From: JAFASC01 sp036265935 | Lineage (GTDB): Bacteria; Pseudomonadota; Alphaproteobacteria; Rhizobiales; Beijerinckiaceae | Direction: 5' to 3' | DNA: 47,596 bases | Assembly: GCA_036265935.1 (NCBI GenBank) | Contig: DATAOB010000036.1 | Location: forward strand, 1 to 47,596 | Shown here: in pieces, positions 34,587 through 42,960 of the stretch | How positions within the stretch are numbered: position 1 is the first letter of the stretch | Layout of the letters: every line of letters starts with the position of its first letter | Position numbers and translations under genes: made by a program | The notes under the pieces: generated by a model | Told to the model about the DNA's origin: nothing | The model's input: the letters and a program-made list of their open reading frames with translations, nothing else | The model's database searches: none

Positions 34587-35377
34587 GCCGCGGCCTCGCC
34601 CGAATCGGCGGCGATGATGCGCTCGAAGGCGGCGCCGACATTTGCCGCGCCGGCATCAGCTACAAGTTCGTCGGCAATGCCTTTGGCGAGCACGCGTCCG
34701 CGATGCAAAACGATGAGATCGTCGCTTTGAGCGACCTCGTCGATCAGATGCGTCGTCCACAGGACTCCGATATTCTCTTGCGCCACGAGTCCGCGCACGT
34801 AAGTCAAAATGCTTTTCCGCGCGTTTATATCGAGGCCGACCGTCGGCTCGTCCAGCAGCAACAACGACGGCCGGTGCAGCAGCGCGCGGGCAATCTCGAT
34901 ACGGCGCATCTGCCCGCCGGAAAGCACGCGCGCTTTCTCGTGGGCACGCTCGTGCATCTCTGTGCGTGCCAGCGTTTCGTTTGCGAGCGCTCGACCCTCG
35001 CGCCCACCGATGCCGTGCAGCGAGGCATGGTAGAGCAGGTTCTGCATGACCGTGAGATCGAGGTCGAGCGTGCGCGCCTGGAAGACCACGCCGAGTCGGC
35101 TCAAGGCCTGCGCCGGCTCGCGCGCGACATCGAAGCCGAGCACGGAAATCGATCCGTGCTGCGCCGCGTAAAGCCGGGTGATCAGCGAGAACAGGGTTGT
35201 CTTACCGGCGCCGTTCAGTCCAAGCAGCACGGCGAAGGCGCCCTGACGCACGTCGAAGCTGACGCCATCGAGCGCGCGGCGTTCGCGATAGGAATGGCTG
35301 ACATTCTGGATCGACAGCGCGGGGACGCTCGCGGCAATATCTGCCGGCGCGCCGTTCGCTTCCTGCGCGAGTGTCAT
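34583..35377 (-). CDS. ABC transporter ATP-binding protein, PQQ-alcohol system
   Basis: A 264-residue ATPase. Walker A GLNGAGKTT is at about residues 53-61, the Q-loop in VVFQARTLDLDL, the signature LSGGQMRRIEIARAL, Walker B LLLLDEPTVGLD and the H-loop Thr-Thr-His in VLWTTHLIDE. ATG at 35377 overlaps the beta-propeller stop by four bases and its own stop overlaps the permease start, so the pair is translationally coupled. The N-terminal 20 residues (Ala-rich) are variable. Confidence 0.9.
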   Translation of the reverse strand: MTLAQEANGAPADIAASVPALSIQNVSHSYRERRALDGVSFDVRQGAFAVLLGLNGAGKTTLFSLITRLYAAQHGSISVLGFDVAREPAQALSRLGVVFQARTLDLDLTVMQNLLYHASLHGIGGREGRALANETLARTEMHERAHEKARVLSGGQMRRIEIARALLHRPSLLLLDEPTVGLDINARKSILTYVRGLVAQENIGVLWTTHLIDEVAQSDDLIVLHRGRVLAKGIADELVADAGAANVGAAFERIIAADSGEAAA

Positions 35378-36348
35378 TGCGGCGACACGGCGACGCCCCA
35401 CGGAAACGATCCGACGGGAATCGATTTCACTACCTTCAAGCCGGCGACATCGATGACCGACACGTCGTTCGATACGCCGTTCGTCGACAAGAGGTATTTA
35501 TCGTCCGGCGTGAAGGCGAGCTGCCACACGCGCTGTCCGACGAGCAGATATTTCGTCACCTGCTTCGTTGCCGTATCGATCACCGCGACGCGGTTTGCCG
35601 GCCCGAGTGCGACAAAGGCCGTCTTGCCATCGCGTGAGATGCGGATGCCGACCGGCTGGATCGCCTCCTTCGGCAGACCAGGAACGGTAAATTCGATCTT
35701 CTGCTTCACCACGTGTTTGACGGGATCGATGACGCTGATATTGCCGCCGACTTCGGCCGACACCCAAAGCTCGGAGCCGTCCGGCGTGAATTGCGCGAAA
35801 CGCGGCCGCGCGCCGACAAGGATGTTGGCGATGATCTCCTTCTTCTGCGGATCGATCAGATGCGCCATGTTGGTCGTCTCGGACGTGTTGACTAGAATAT
35901 TGCCGTCCGGGCTGATCGCCATGCCCTCCGGCTCGACGCCGACCGGAATCTCGGCGACCACCTTGCGTGTGTTGATGTCGATGACGGTGACGAGATTGTC
36001 ATTCTCGTTCGACAGATAAACCAACTTGCCGTCGGGGCTGAGGATCAGCAATTCCGGGTCCGGCCCGGACGGCAGATCGCCGACGATCTGCAGCGTCTTC
36101 GAGTCGACAATGTTGATCGTGTCGTCGTCCCCGGCGCAGATGAAAATCTGCGTGCCCTCTTTGTTGACAACAACCCCGCGCGGGCGCTGGCCCACTTTCG
36201 CGGTCCTCACGACCTCGAGCTTGTCGAGATCAATGACGCTGATCGAGTTGCCCTTCTCGTTCGTCACATAAGCCATGGCGGCGAGCGCGGGCGCGCTTGC
36301 AGCGAATTGCAGAACGAGCGCGAGCCCTGCAACTATAGCGATCCTCAC
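35374..36348 (-). CDS. Secreted YVTN beta-propeller protein, PQQ-associated
   Basis: A 324-residue periplasmic beta-propeller. After the start there is a signal peptide, RIAIVAGLALVLQFAASAP then ALAA, cleaved before AYVTNEKGNSISVID. Seven or so YVTN-type repeats follow (VTVIDINTRKVVAEIPVG, VSVIDVAGLKVVKSIPVG and others). The only start that keeps the signal peptide is a GTG at 36348, which lies inside the left arm of a palindromic repeat (36343-36436). An ATG at about 36276 would drop the signal peptide. The protein family sits beside PQQ-linked ABC genes; a sensory or cofactor-holding role is a guess. Confidence 0.85.
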   Translation of the reverse strand: MRIAIVAGLALVLQFAASAPALAAMAYVTNEKGNSISVIDLDKLEVVRTAKVGQRPRGVVVNKEGTQIFICAGDDDTINIVDSKTLQIVGDLPSGPDPELLILSPDGKLVYLSNENDNLVTVIDINTRKVVAEIPVGVEPEGMAISPDGNILVNTSETTNMAHLIDPQKKEIIANILVGARPRFAQFTPDGSELWVSAEVGGNISVIDPVKHVVKQKIEFTVPGLPKEAIQPVGIRISRDGKTAFVALGPANRVAVIDTATKQVTKYLLVGQRVWQLAFTPDDKYLLSTNGVSNDVSVIDVAGLKVVKSIPVGSFPWGVAVSPQ

Positions 36349-36436
36349 CCTGAGGAGCGCTCCGTTAGGAGCGCGTCTCGAAGGGCGACAGCTGTCCATC
36401 CTTCGAGACGCCGCTTCGCGGCTCCTCAGGATGAGG
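36343..36436. repeat. Interrupted palindromic repeat (REP-like) between binding-protein and propeller genes
   Basis: Outer arms CCTCACCCTGAGGAGC (36343-36358) and GCTCCTCAGGATGAGG (36421-36436) are reverse complements with one mismatch. Inner arms GCGTCTCGAAGG (36373-36384) and CCTTCGAGACGC (36400-36411) are perfect. I associate this kind of element (CCTTCGAGACGC...GCTCCTCAGGATGAGG) with many Rhizobiales genomes, where it occurs in intergenic spaces. Only one copy was noticed in this window. Its left arm supplies the likely GTG start of the propeller gene. Confidence 0.85.
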
Positions 36437-36446
36437 GGACCATCCA

Positions 36447-37664
36447 CTAACGCAGCACGCATTTGGTTTCCGGTTTGTCGTAGCCGAGCGTGTCGAGCTC
36501 GGACGTTTGATGCAGAAAGCCCTCCTGCGGCGACACCGAGACGATGCTTCGCCCATCTCCGAGCAGGATCGGCTGGCGCACCTGCAGGTTCCACGAGCGT
36601 AGCGTCAGGCGCTGGCCTTTGAAAGCGGCGAAGGAAAAATCCGGCGCGACCAGAAACTCGCGCAATTTCGCGGGATCGCTGGAATGCGTGCGCGTCGCCG
36701 CCTCGCCGATCATGCGCATCGCCATCCAGGCCTGATTGTCGCGCGCATTCATCGGCCGCTTGAACGAACGATAGAAACGGTTTTGTAACTGCGCGCCGCC
36801 CCATTGCTCGTGCGTTGCGTCCCAGCTCGTCGGCTTCAGTCCGGCGGAGCCGGCGACCGGGCGCGGATCCCAGGTGCGATACGGCAGATAGCCGGCAAAT
36901 ACGTCGCTCTCGTCGGCGGCGACGAGCACGTCGTAGGCGGGCACGTTCTGCGTCAGGACCGGCATCTGGCGCTGCGTTTGCACGCTGCCGGAATCCGAGC
37001 GCCGCCCGCCGCCGCTGTCCTGATAGAGCCGCTCCTCGACAATTTTCGCGCCGAACTTTTTCGCCGAGCGCCGAATCGCATCGGCAAAGAGCTGATCCTC
37101 GGGATGCGAGCCAAACACCAGAAACCAGCGCCGCCATTGTTTCCAGACGAGATATTCCGCCAATCCATCGGCGAGCATCGAGCGCGTCGGGGCGGTGTGA
37201 AACACGTTTCCGCGGCAATCCTCTTCGCGCAGGCGATCGTCCGGCGCGCTCGCATTGAAAATGAGCGTATTCGTTGCTTTCCCCGCATCCGCCGCGGCAA
37301 GCAATTGTGCCGCCGGCAAATCGGCAATGACAAGATGGATGCCGTCGCTTGCGAACCGGCGCACCGCTTCTGCGGCGTCTTCGCTGTCCGCGAGCTTCAT
37401 GTCCTTCAGTGTGAATTCCTGGTTGGTGAATTTGCCGGTCGTCTTGTTGTCTTGAAGTCCAAGCTCGGCGCCGGCGAGAAGATCGTTATCCGCCGGAATG
37501 TCGAGGATCGAGATCGTCTCTTTCGAATGCGGCGCCCGCAATACGCCGACATCGATCGACACTGCCGGCGTCTGCGCCTGTTGCGCGAGAGTCGAGCCGC
37601 AGAGAACGCCGGCGACAAGCGCAATCGCAACGGCACACGCGCGAACACACCTTGCAAAACCCAT
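36447..37664 (-). CDS. ABC transporter substrate-binding protein, PQQ-alcohol system
   Basis: A 405-residue periplasmic binding protein with a signal peptide (ARCVRACAVAIALVAGVLCG, cleavage near AQQAQTPA). VGVLRAPHSKETISILDIPA near the mature N-terminus, NVFHTAPTRSMLADGLAEYL and a C-terminal RQPILLGDGRSIVSVSPQEG are typical of the PQQ-associated type I binding-protein branch. It is the first gene of the four-part set and is followed by the palindromic repeat. A Gly/Arg/Ser-rich loop (GGGRRSDSGSVQTQ) interrupts the middle. Ligand unknown. Confidence 0.83.
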   Translation of the reverse strand: MGFARCVRACAVAIALVAGVLCGSTLAQQAQTPAVSIDVGVLRAPHSKETISILDIPADNDLLAGAELGLQDNKTTGKFTNQEFTLKDMKLADSEDAAEAVRRFASDGIHLVIADLPAAQLLAAADAGKATNTLIFNASAPDDRLREEDCRGNVFHTAPTRSMLADGLAEYLVWKQWRRWFLVFGSHPEDQLFADAIRRSAKKFGAKIVEERLYQDSGGGRRSDSGSVQTQRQMPVLTQNVPAYDVLVAADESDVFAGYLPYRTWDPRPVAGSAGLKPTSWDATHEQWGGAQLQNRFYRSFKRPMNARDNQAWMAMRMIGEAATRTHSSDPAKLREFLVAPDFSFAAFKGQRLTLRSWNLQVRQPILLGDGRSIVSVSPQEGFLHQTSELDTLGYDKPETKCVLR

Positions 37665-37713
37665 CGCGATCAGATGAACCGAAAGCGTCCGCCGATCAAC
37701 GCCGACGAATTGC

Positions 37714-39684
37714 TCAAGCGGCGCCTTTGAGCGGGGTGGGCGCGGACGCTTCTTTGGTCGCTTCTTCTTTGACGTTTCGTGCGCCTGGCTCCGCCTGCGC
37801 TCCCGACACGCTCCCGACGATTTCACGCGCGGCGTCGAGCGCCTCGTGGAAGCGCGTCGCGCATTTGTCGGGTTTGGCCGCCGCGCACAACTGCTCCATG
37901 CGCGCGGGATTTTCGTCCGCCGTCCAGAAGCACGTGACGATTTTGACGCGCGGGAAGCGGCGGCGCAGGCGCCGCACCCCGTAGCGCACCTGCGCCGGGC
38001 CGACGTCGCCGTCGAGATAGGAGAGGCAGATCACATCGGCATTCGCAGCATCGAGGCGCACGAGGCCGCTCGGCGTCATCGCCGAGGCGGGCTCCACCCG
38101 CGTGGCGATGTCCGCCTCGGCCTGCAGAAGGTGGGCGAGGAGCGCCGCGGCCGCCTCGTCCAACGGGGTGCGTCCGCCGATGCAGATGATCGAAGTCTTC
38201 GCCGGCTGCTCCTCGGCTGCTTTCGCCGCCTCGCCTTCGGCGTGCGTGCCCGTCGCCTCATCTGTTTGCAGGTCCTCGACGAGCTCGCCAATCGTTTCGC
38301 GGATGCGGGCTTGCCGCTGCTCGTCGAGCGCGCCGCGGCGCACGTCCACCTGCGCCATCAACAGCGCCTCGAGCGCGATCTCGTCATAATAATCGGCGAG
38401 CGGCCGCTCCTTGATGAACTGCTCGGCCTGTTCCGCCACTTCGGAGGAGTCTGCCGCCAGCATGCGCTGATAAAAGCTTTCGACCGGCGTCAGCGCCGGG
38501 GCGTCGCCGAGCAGCACGTCCAAAAATTCGAGCCGCTCGACATGCCGGCCGAGCACGACGAGGCAGACGGTGAGCGGCGTCGCCAGGAGCAGGCCGATCG
38601 GGCCCCAGAGCCAGGTCCAGAATGTCGCCGACATAATCACCGCGATCGGCGAGATGCCGGTCTGGTGGCCATAGACCAGCGGCTCGATGAGCTGGCCGAC
38701 GACCGGCTCGGTGATCGCGAACAGGGCCGCGACTTCGAGCATCATCGCCCAGCCCGGTGCTACCGCGGCAGCAAGCAGGATCGGCACCGCCGCGGCAATG
38801 AAGGCGCCGACATAGGGCACGAAGCGCATCAGTGCGGCGAGCGCCCCGCAGAGGAACGGGCTTGGCACGCCGATCAACCAAAGGCCGATCGCGATGAACG
38901 TCCCGAACGTCGCGTTCATCAGCGTCTGGAACAGGAAATAGCGGCTGAGACGTCGCGCCGCGTCGTTCATCGCCGCGGTGGTGCGCTGCAGGTCGCCGGA
39001 GCCCGCAAGCCGGATGAAGCGGTCGCGCAGGTCTTCGCGCTGGAACAGGATGAAAATGACGAAGACCAGCACGATGCCCGCCGTTGCCAGCGGCTCCAGC
39101 ACCGTGCTCGCAATCGATTGCAGCCGGTCGAGCGAAAGGGGATCGGGTTGACGCACCTCGACCGGAACGGGTTGCTCCTTGTTCTGCGGCGCAGCGCGCT
39201 GCGGACCGGAACCGCCATCGCCAGGCTTTGGCGCAGCGCCAGGTGTGGCTTCCGTAATCTGGCCGCCGATATTGCGCAGCGCCGCAGCGGCACGTTCGAG
39301 CGAGCCGCCGCCGGCTGCCAGCTCTTTGATGGACGCGATCTTGCGGGTGATCGTCGATTCGTAGCGCGGCAGCTCGGTTGTGAAATCGGCGAGCTGCTGC
39401 GCGATGATGGCGCCGAGGCCGCCGAGGACGGCGACTGCGAGCAGCACGACGAGTCCGACCGAGGGCACGCGCGGCACGCGCCAGCGCCGCAGCAGACGGA
39501 CCAGCGGCGCCAGCACGAAGCTGAGAAGAATAGCAATAGCGATCGGAATAAAAACCGCGCGGCCGACATAGAGCGCGGTCACGACCAAGGCGAGTGCGAA
39601 CAGCGTGACGGCCTTGTCGAGGAGCTGGGCCTGGTCGACGGGTGCTGCGACACGGGGCGGCGGGATTTTTAGAAAGTCGCTCAT
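37714..39684 (-). CDS. AI-2E family transporter (PerM-like) with a C-terminal extension
   Basis: A 656-residue membrane protein. The first 400 or so residues carry about eight hydrophobic segments and the family motifs LSRYFLFQTLMNATFGTF, PYVGAFIAAAVPILLA and a QLIEPLVYGHQTGISP stretch. After that comes a long soluble part: an acidic helical region (about 420-520) and a flavodoxin/B12-like alpha/beta domain containing IICIGGRTPLDEAAAALLAH and VICLSYLDG. The extension may be normal in rhizobial homologues (from memory). Start ATG follows AAGGGGAG. Substrate unknown; the AI-2 exporter name should not be taken literally. Confidence 0.85.
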   Translation of the reverse strand: MSDFLKIPPPRVAAPVDQAQLLDKAVTLFALALVVTALYVGRAVFIPIAIAILLSFVLAPLVRLLRRWRVPRVPSVGLVVLLAVAVLGGLGAIIAQQLADFTTELPRYESTITRKIASIKELAAGGGSLERAAAALRNIGGQITEATPGAAPKPGDGGSGPQRAAPQNKEQPVPVEVRQPDPLSLDRLQSIASTVLEPLATAGIVLVFVIFILFQREDLRDRFIRLAGSGDLQRTTAAMNDAARRLSRYFLFQTLMNATFGTFIAIGLWLIGVPSPFLCGALAALMRFVPYVGAFIAAAVPILLAAAVAPGWAMMLEVAALFAITEPVVGQLIEPLVYGHQTGISPIAVIMSATFWTWLWGPIGLLLATPLTVCLVVLGRHVERLEFLDVLLGDAPALTPVESFYQRMLAADSSEVAEQAEQFIKERPLADYYDEIALEALLMAQVDVRRGALDEQRQARIRETIGELVEDLQTDEATGTHAEGEAAKAAEEQPAKTSIICIGGRTPLDEAAAALLAHLLQAEADIATRVEPASAMTPSGLVRLDAANADVICLSYLDGDVGPAQVRYGVRRLRRRFPRVKIVTCFWTADENPARMEQLCAAAKPDKCATRFHEALDAAREIVGSVSGAQAEPGARNVKEEATKEASAPTPLKGAA

Positions 39685-39789
39685 TTCTCCCCTTCACCCG
39701 CAACGCTTGTCCGATAACAGCGGGGTGGGGGGCGGGTTCCGAGAGCGCTTCGGCGTGTAGCGTCCGCTCCCCGGTGCTAAACTCAGCTC

Positions 39790-42066
39790 ATGCTTCTCGA
39801 ATCGGTCCTCGATGCTGAGGAATTGGCGCCCGACCGGACCCTACCGCTTGTCGCCGACGTGCTCGTGCCGGTCGCGCTCGACAATGCCTATTCCTATCGC
39901 GTGCCGGCGGGGCTCGCCGTCGCGGCCGGCGATTTCGTCACCGTGCCGCTCGGCACGCGCGAGACGACCGGCATCGTCTGGTCGGTGCAGGGCTCACGCA
40001 GCGGCGGCAATCTGAAGGAGATCGCGGCGCGGCGCGAGCTGCCGCCGCTCAACGAAAAGCTCCTGCGCTTCGTCGACTGGATTGCCCATTACACCTTGGC
40101 GCCCCGCGGCATGGTCTTGCGCATGGTCATGCGCGTGCCCGATGCCGACCAGGGCGAAACACCGCGCGTCGGTGTGCGGGTCGCCGCGGCCCCACGCAAA
40201 GGGGAGCCGTTGCGTATCACACCGGCGCGAGCCCGCGTGCTGAAAGCCGCGGAAGGCGGGCTCTCCTTCCGTAAATCGGTGCTCGCCGAAGCCGCCGCCT
40301 GCTCGACGGGTGTCATCGACGGCCTGATCGACGAAGGCGCGCTCGAGACGATCTGGATGGCGCCCGAGCCCGTCGCGCTGCCCCCGGATATCGCCTTTGC
40401 CGAGCCGCTGCTCGATCCCGAGCAGGCCCCTGCCGCCGAGGCACTTCGTGCCACGATCGCGCGAGGCGGTTTTTCCACGACGCTGCTCGAAGGCGTCACC
40501 GGCTCAGGAAAAACCGAAGTTTATTTCGAGGCGGTCGCCGCGGCACTCGCGACCGGCGGCCAAGTGCTGATTCTGATGCCGGAGATTGCGCTGACGGGGC
40601 AATTCTTGGATCGGTTCGCCCGCCGCTTCGGCGTGCGGCCGGCCGAATGGCACTCGGGCGTCGCGAGCCGGCGTCGCGCCCGCATCTGGTCGGGGGTCGC
40701 GTCGAGCGAGGTGCGCGTCGTTGCCGGCGCACGCTCGGCTTTGTTCCTGCCCTTTGAGCGATTGCGGCTCATCGTCGTCGATGAGGAGCACGAGCCCGCC
40801 TATAAGCAGGAGGACGGCGTCACCTATCACGCGCGCGATATGGCGGTGGTGCGCGGCCGGATCGAAGGTGCGGCGGTGGTGCTCGCCTCGGCGACGCCGT
40901 CCATCGAAACGCGGGTCAATGCGGCGCAAGAGCGCTACGGCCATGTCGAGCTGACGAGCCGACACGCCGGCCGCGCGCTGCCCAATCTTGCAGCGATCGA
41001 TCTTCGCCGCGATTCGCCGCCGCGCGGGCGCTGGATCTCGCCGGTTCTGCGTGACGCCATCGGAGAGGCGCTCGCGAGCCGCGAACAGGCGCTACTCTTT
41101 CTAAATCGCCGCGGTTACGCGCCGCTCACCGTCTGCCGCGCGTGCGGGCACCGCCATCAATGCCCGCATTGCACGGCGTGGCTCGTCGAGCATCGCTTCC
41201 GCCGCGCGCTGATTTGCCATCAATGCGGCCATATCGAGCGGCGCCCGGAGATCTGCGTCGCGTGCGAGACGCCTGATTCGCTCGCTGCCTGCGGCCCGGG
41301 CGTGGAGCGTTTAGCGGAAGAAGTGGCGCTGACGTTTCCGGAGGCGCGCACGCTGGTTTTGTCGTCCGATTTCCCCGGCGGGACGGAGCGGTTGCGGCGC
41401 GAGATCGACGCGATCGTCCGGCGCGAATTCGATATCGTCATCGGCACGCAGCTGGTCGCGAAAGGACATAACTTTCCTTCGCTCACCCTGGTCGGGGTGA
41501 TCGATGCCGATTTGAGTTTGTCGAGCGGCGATCCGCGCGCGGCGGAGCGCACGTTCCAACTCTTGAACCAAGTGACCGGACGCGCCGGGCGCGGCGACCG
41601 GCCGGGACGCGGTTTGGTGCAGACCTACCAGCCCGATCACCCTGTTATGAAGGCGCTCATTTCGGGCGACGCTGCGCGCTTCTATGCCGAAGAGACGGAG
41701 GTGCGCCTGAAAGCCGGGCTGCCGCCCTTCGGCCGACTCACGGCGCTGATTGTCTCGGGCGCCGATCGTCTGGCGACGGAAGCGCATGCGCGGGCGCTGG
41801 TCCGCGCCGCCTACTCGTTGCCGATGGAGGAGGGGTTTGCGGTCGCGCCAGCCGGCGGTTTGCCGCAGGCGCACGATATCCTGGTGCTTGGGCCGGCGGA
41901 AGCGCCGATCGCCATGGTGCGCGGTCGCTACCGCTTCCGGATCTTGGTGAAAGCGCCGAAGCACCTCGATATCCAGGCTTTCCTTCGCCGCATGCTGATC
42001 GAGGCGCCTAATGCCCGCGGCGGGATACGGGTCGACGTCGATGTCGACCCGCAGAGTTTTCTCTAG
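39790..42066 (+). CDS. priA: Primosomal protein N' (replication restart helicase)
   Basis: A 758-residue PriA. Walker A GVTGSGKTEVYF is near residues 235-246, the DEEH box in IVVDEEHEPAYKQEDG near 328, and the zinc-binding region has pairs of cysteines (CRACGH, CPHCTAW, CHQCGH, CVACETP) near 447-500. Helicase motifs V/VI follow as GTQLVAKGHNFPSL and LNQVTGRAGRGDRPGRG. It reloads the replisome at stalled forks. The ATG has a weak ribosome site. It is divergent from the AI-2E-type gene across a 105-base gap, in which no consensus promoter was recognised. Confidence 0.95.
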   Translation: MLLESVLDAEELAPDRTLPLVADVLVPVALDNAYSYRVPAGLAVAAGDFVTVPLGTRETTGIVWSVQGSRSGGNLKEIAARRELPPLNEKLLRFVDWIAHYTLAPRGMVLRMVMRVPDADQGETPRVGVRVAAAPRKGEPLRITPARARVLKAAEGGLSFRKSVLAEAAACSTGVIDGLIDEGALETIWMAPEPVALPPDIAFAEPLLDPEQAPAAEALRATIARGGFSTTLLEGVTGSGKTEVYFEAVAAALATGGQVLILMPEIALTGQFLDRFARRFGVRPAEWHSGVASRRRARIWSGVASSEVRVVAGARSALFLPFERLRLIVVDEEHEPAYKQEDGVTYHARDMAVVRGRIEGAAVVLASATPSIETRVNAAQERYGHVELTSRHAGRALPNLAAIDLRRDSPPRGRWISPVLRDAIGEALASREQALLFLNRRGYAPLTVCRACGHRHQCPHCTAWLVEHRFRRALICHQCGHIERRPEICVACETPDSLAACGPGVERLAEEVALTFPEARTLVLSSDFPGGTERLRREIDAIVRREFDIVIGTQLVAKGHNFPSLTLVGVIDADLSLSSGDPRAAERTFQLLNQVTGRAGRGDRPGRGLVQTYQPDHPVMKALISGDAARFYAEETEVRLKAGLPPFGRLTALIVSGADRLATEAHARALVRAAYSLPMEEGFAVAPAGGLPQAHDILVLGPAEAPIAMVRGRYRFRILVKAPKHLDIQAFLRRMLIEAPNARGGIRVDVDVDPQSFL

Positions 42067-42088
42067 TTCACCACCACCACCATCACCA

Positions 42089-42622
42089 TCAATAGACCAT
42101 CACGACGGGCGTGCCGACGCTGACGCGCTTATAGAGGTCGGCGACATCCTCGTTGAGCATGCGGATGCAGCCATAGGAGGCGGAGGTGCCGACGGAGGCG
42201 CGCATCTTGTTGCTTGTGCCGTGGATGGCGATCTCGTCGCGGTCGAGGGTCAGTGCCGCGATGCCCATGGGATTGCGCGGCGAGCCGCCCTTGATCAGGT
42301 TCGGCAATTCCGGGTGGGCGCGCTTGACGACCGGCGGCGGCGCCCAATCCGGGTTGAGGTACTTGCCGTTGACGCGGGCCGTGCCCTGCCACTCCTTGCC
42401 GTGCCTGGCGACCGCGACGGGATAACGGATCGCGGTGCCGTCGCCGAGCGTGTAATAGAGCCGCTTCTCGCGGGCGCGGATGACGATCGTGCCGGCGGGA
42501 TAATCCTGCGCACCGCGCAGCACGACGCGGCCTTCCGCGGCGGAGGCTTGAGTTGAGCCCAGGGCTAAAGCGGCAGACACCGCAGCGAAGGCGAGGGCCG
42601 CGCGAAGACGAAGAGTGATCAT
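42089..42622 (-). CDS. L,D-transpeptidase (YkuD domain), secreted
   Basis: A 177-residue protein with a signal peptide (ALAFAAVSAALALGSTQA, cleaved near ASA) and a YkuD catalytic domain. The active site is complete: His in AIHGTSNKMR and Cys in SYGCIRML. Such enzymes make 3-3 peptidoglycan cross-links or attach outer-membrane proteins in the periplasm. It is convergent with priA across 22 bases that contain a run of CAC/CAT triplets. Upstream is the long gap at 42623-42960. Confidence 0.92.
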   Translation of the reverse strand: MITLRLRAALAFAAVSAALALGSTQASAAEGRVVLRGAQDYPAGTIVIRAREKRLYYTLGDGTAIRYPVAVARHGKEWQGTARVNGKYLNPDWAPPPVVKRAHPELPNLIKGGSPRNPMGIAALTLDRDEIAIHGTSNKMRASVGTSASYGCIRMLNEDVADLYKRVSVGTPVVMVY

Positions 42623-42960
42623 GGGACGAATCCGAACTCCGGTTGATTACGGTTCCAGCCTGGCCGGACGTCTGTTTAACCCTTACCGAAAGTCACGATT
42701 TCGCCGAAGAGCATTCAGTGTCACAGTTAAGCTTTAACCATAAGATTTCGTTACGTGTTGCAGCTACACCACGGTTAAGCTGCCACTTGACTGGCGTATA
42801 AATGCCGCGGCTTTGCCACCGCTGCTCGCACGCGATCTGCGGTCGAGCCAGATGCGATCAACTGCTCGTGATCGAGAAGCGCGGATTCGCTCAGCGCGCG
42901 CGAAACTTCACTGCCTGAGCGCCGTTCACCGTGCGGGGCCCTCAGGAGCGGAGTGGTGTC
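42623..42960. other. 338-base intergenic region between L,D-transpeptidase and Gly-rich protein genes
   Basis: No gene is supported. The part near 42715-42780 is clearly more AT-rich than its surroundings and probably carries the divergent promoters. TTAAGC-N17-TATAAA (42774-42802) is the best sigma-70-like match towards the Gly-rich gene, with a weak -35. Several TTAA-containing words occur (CAGTTAAGCTTTAACC), but none has the TTAA-N7-TTAA spacing of CtrA. A minus-strand open frame crossing this region is a low-complexity shadow of the repeat protein. Confidence 0.5.
42774..42802 (+). promoter_or_regulatory. Weak sigma-70-like promoter candidate
   Basis: TTAAGC (42774-42779), 17 bases, TATAAA (42797-42802). 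The -10 is good and the -35 poor. It would give a leader of about 150 bases before the ATG at 42961. Found by eye only. Confidence 0.25.

Noticed and set aside
42069..42095. CAC/CAT run reading seven His codons then CAA TAG, like a His tag
   Set aside because: It lies after the priA stop codon in the 22-base gap and runs into the convergent transpeptidase gene; no start codon or ribosome site precedes it. It is a chance triplet repeat, not a tag or vector.
42728..42745. CtrA box in the TTAAGCTTTAACC stretch
   Set aside because: The spacing between the TTAA halves is three bases, not seven.
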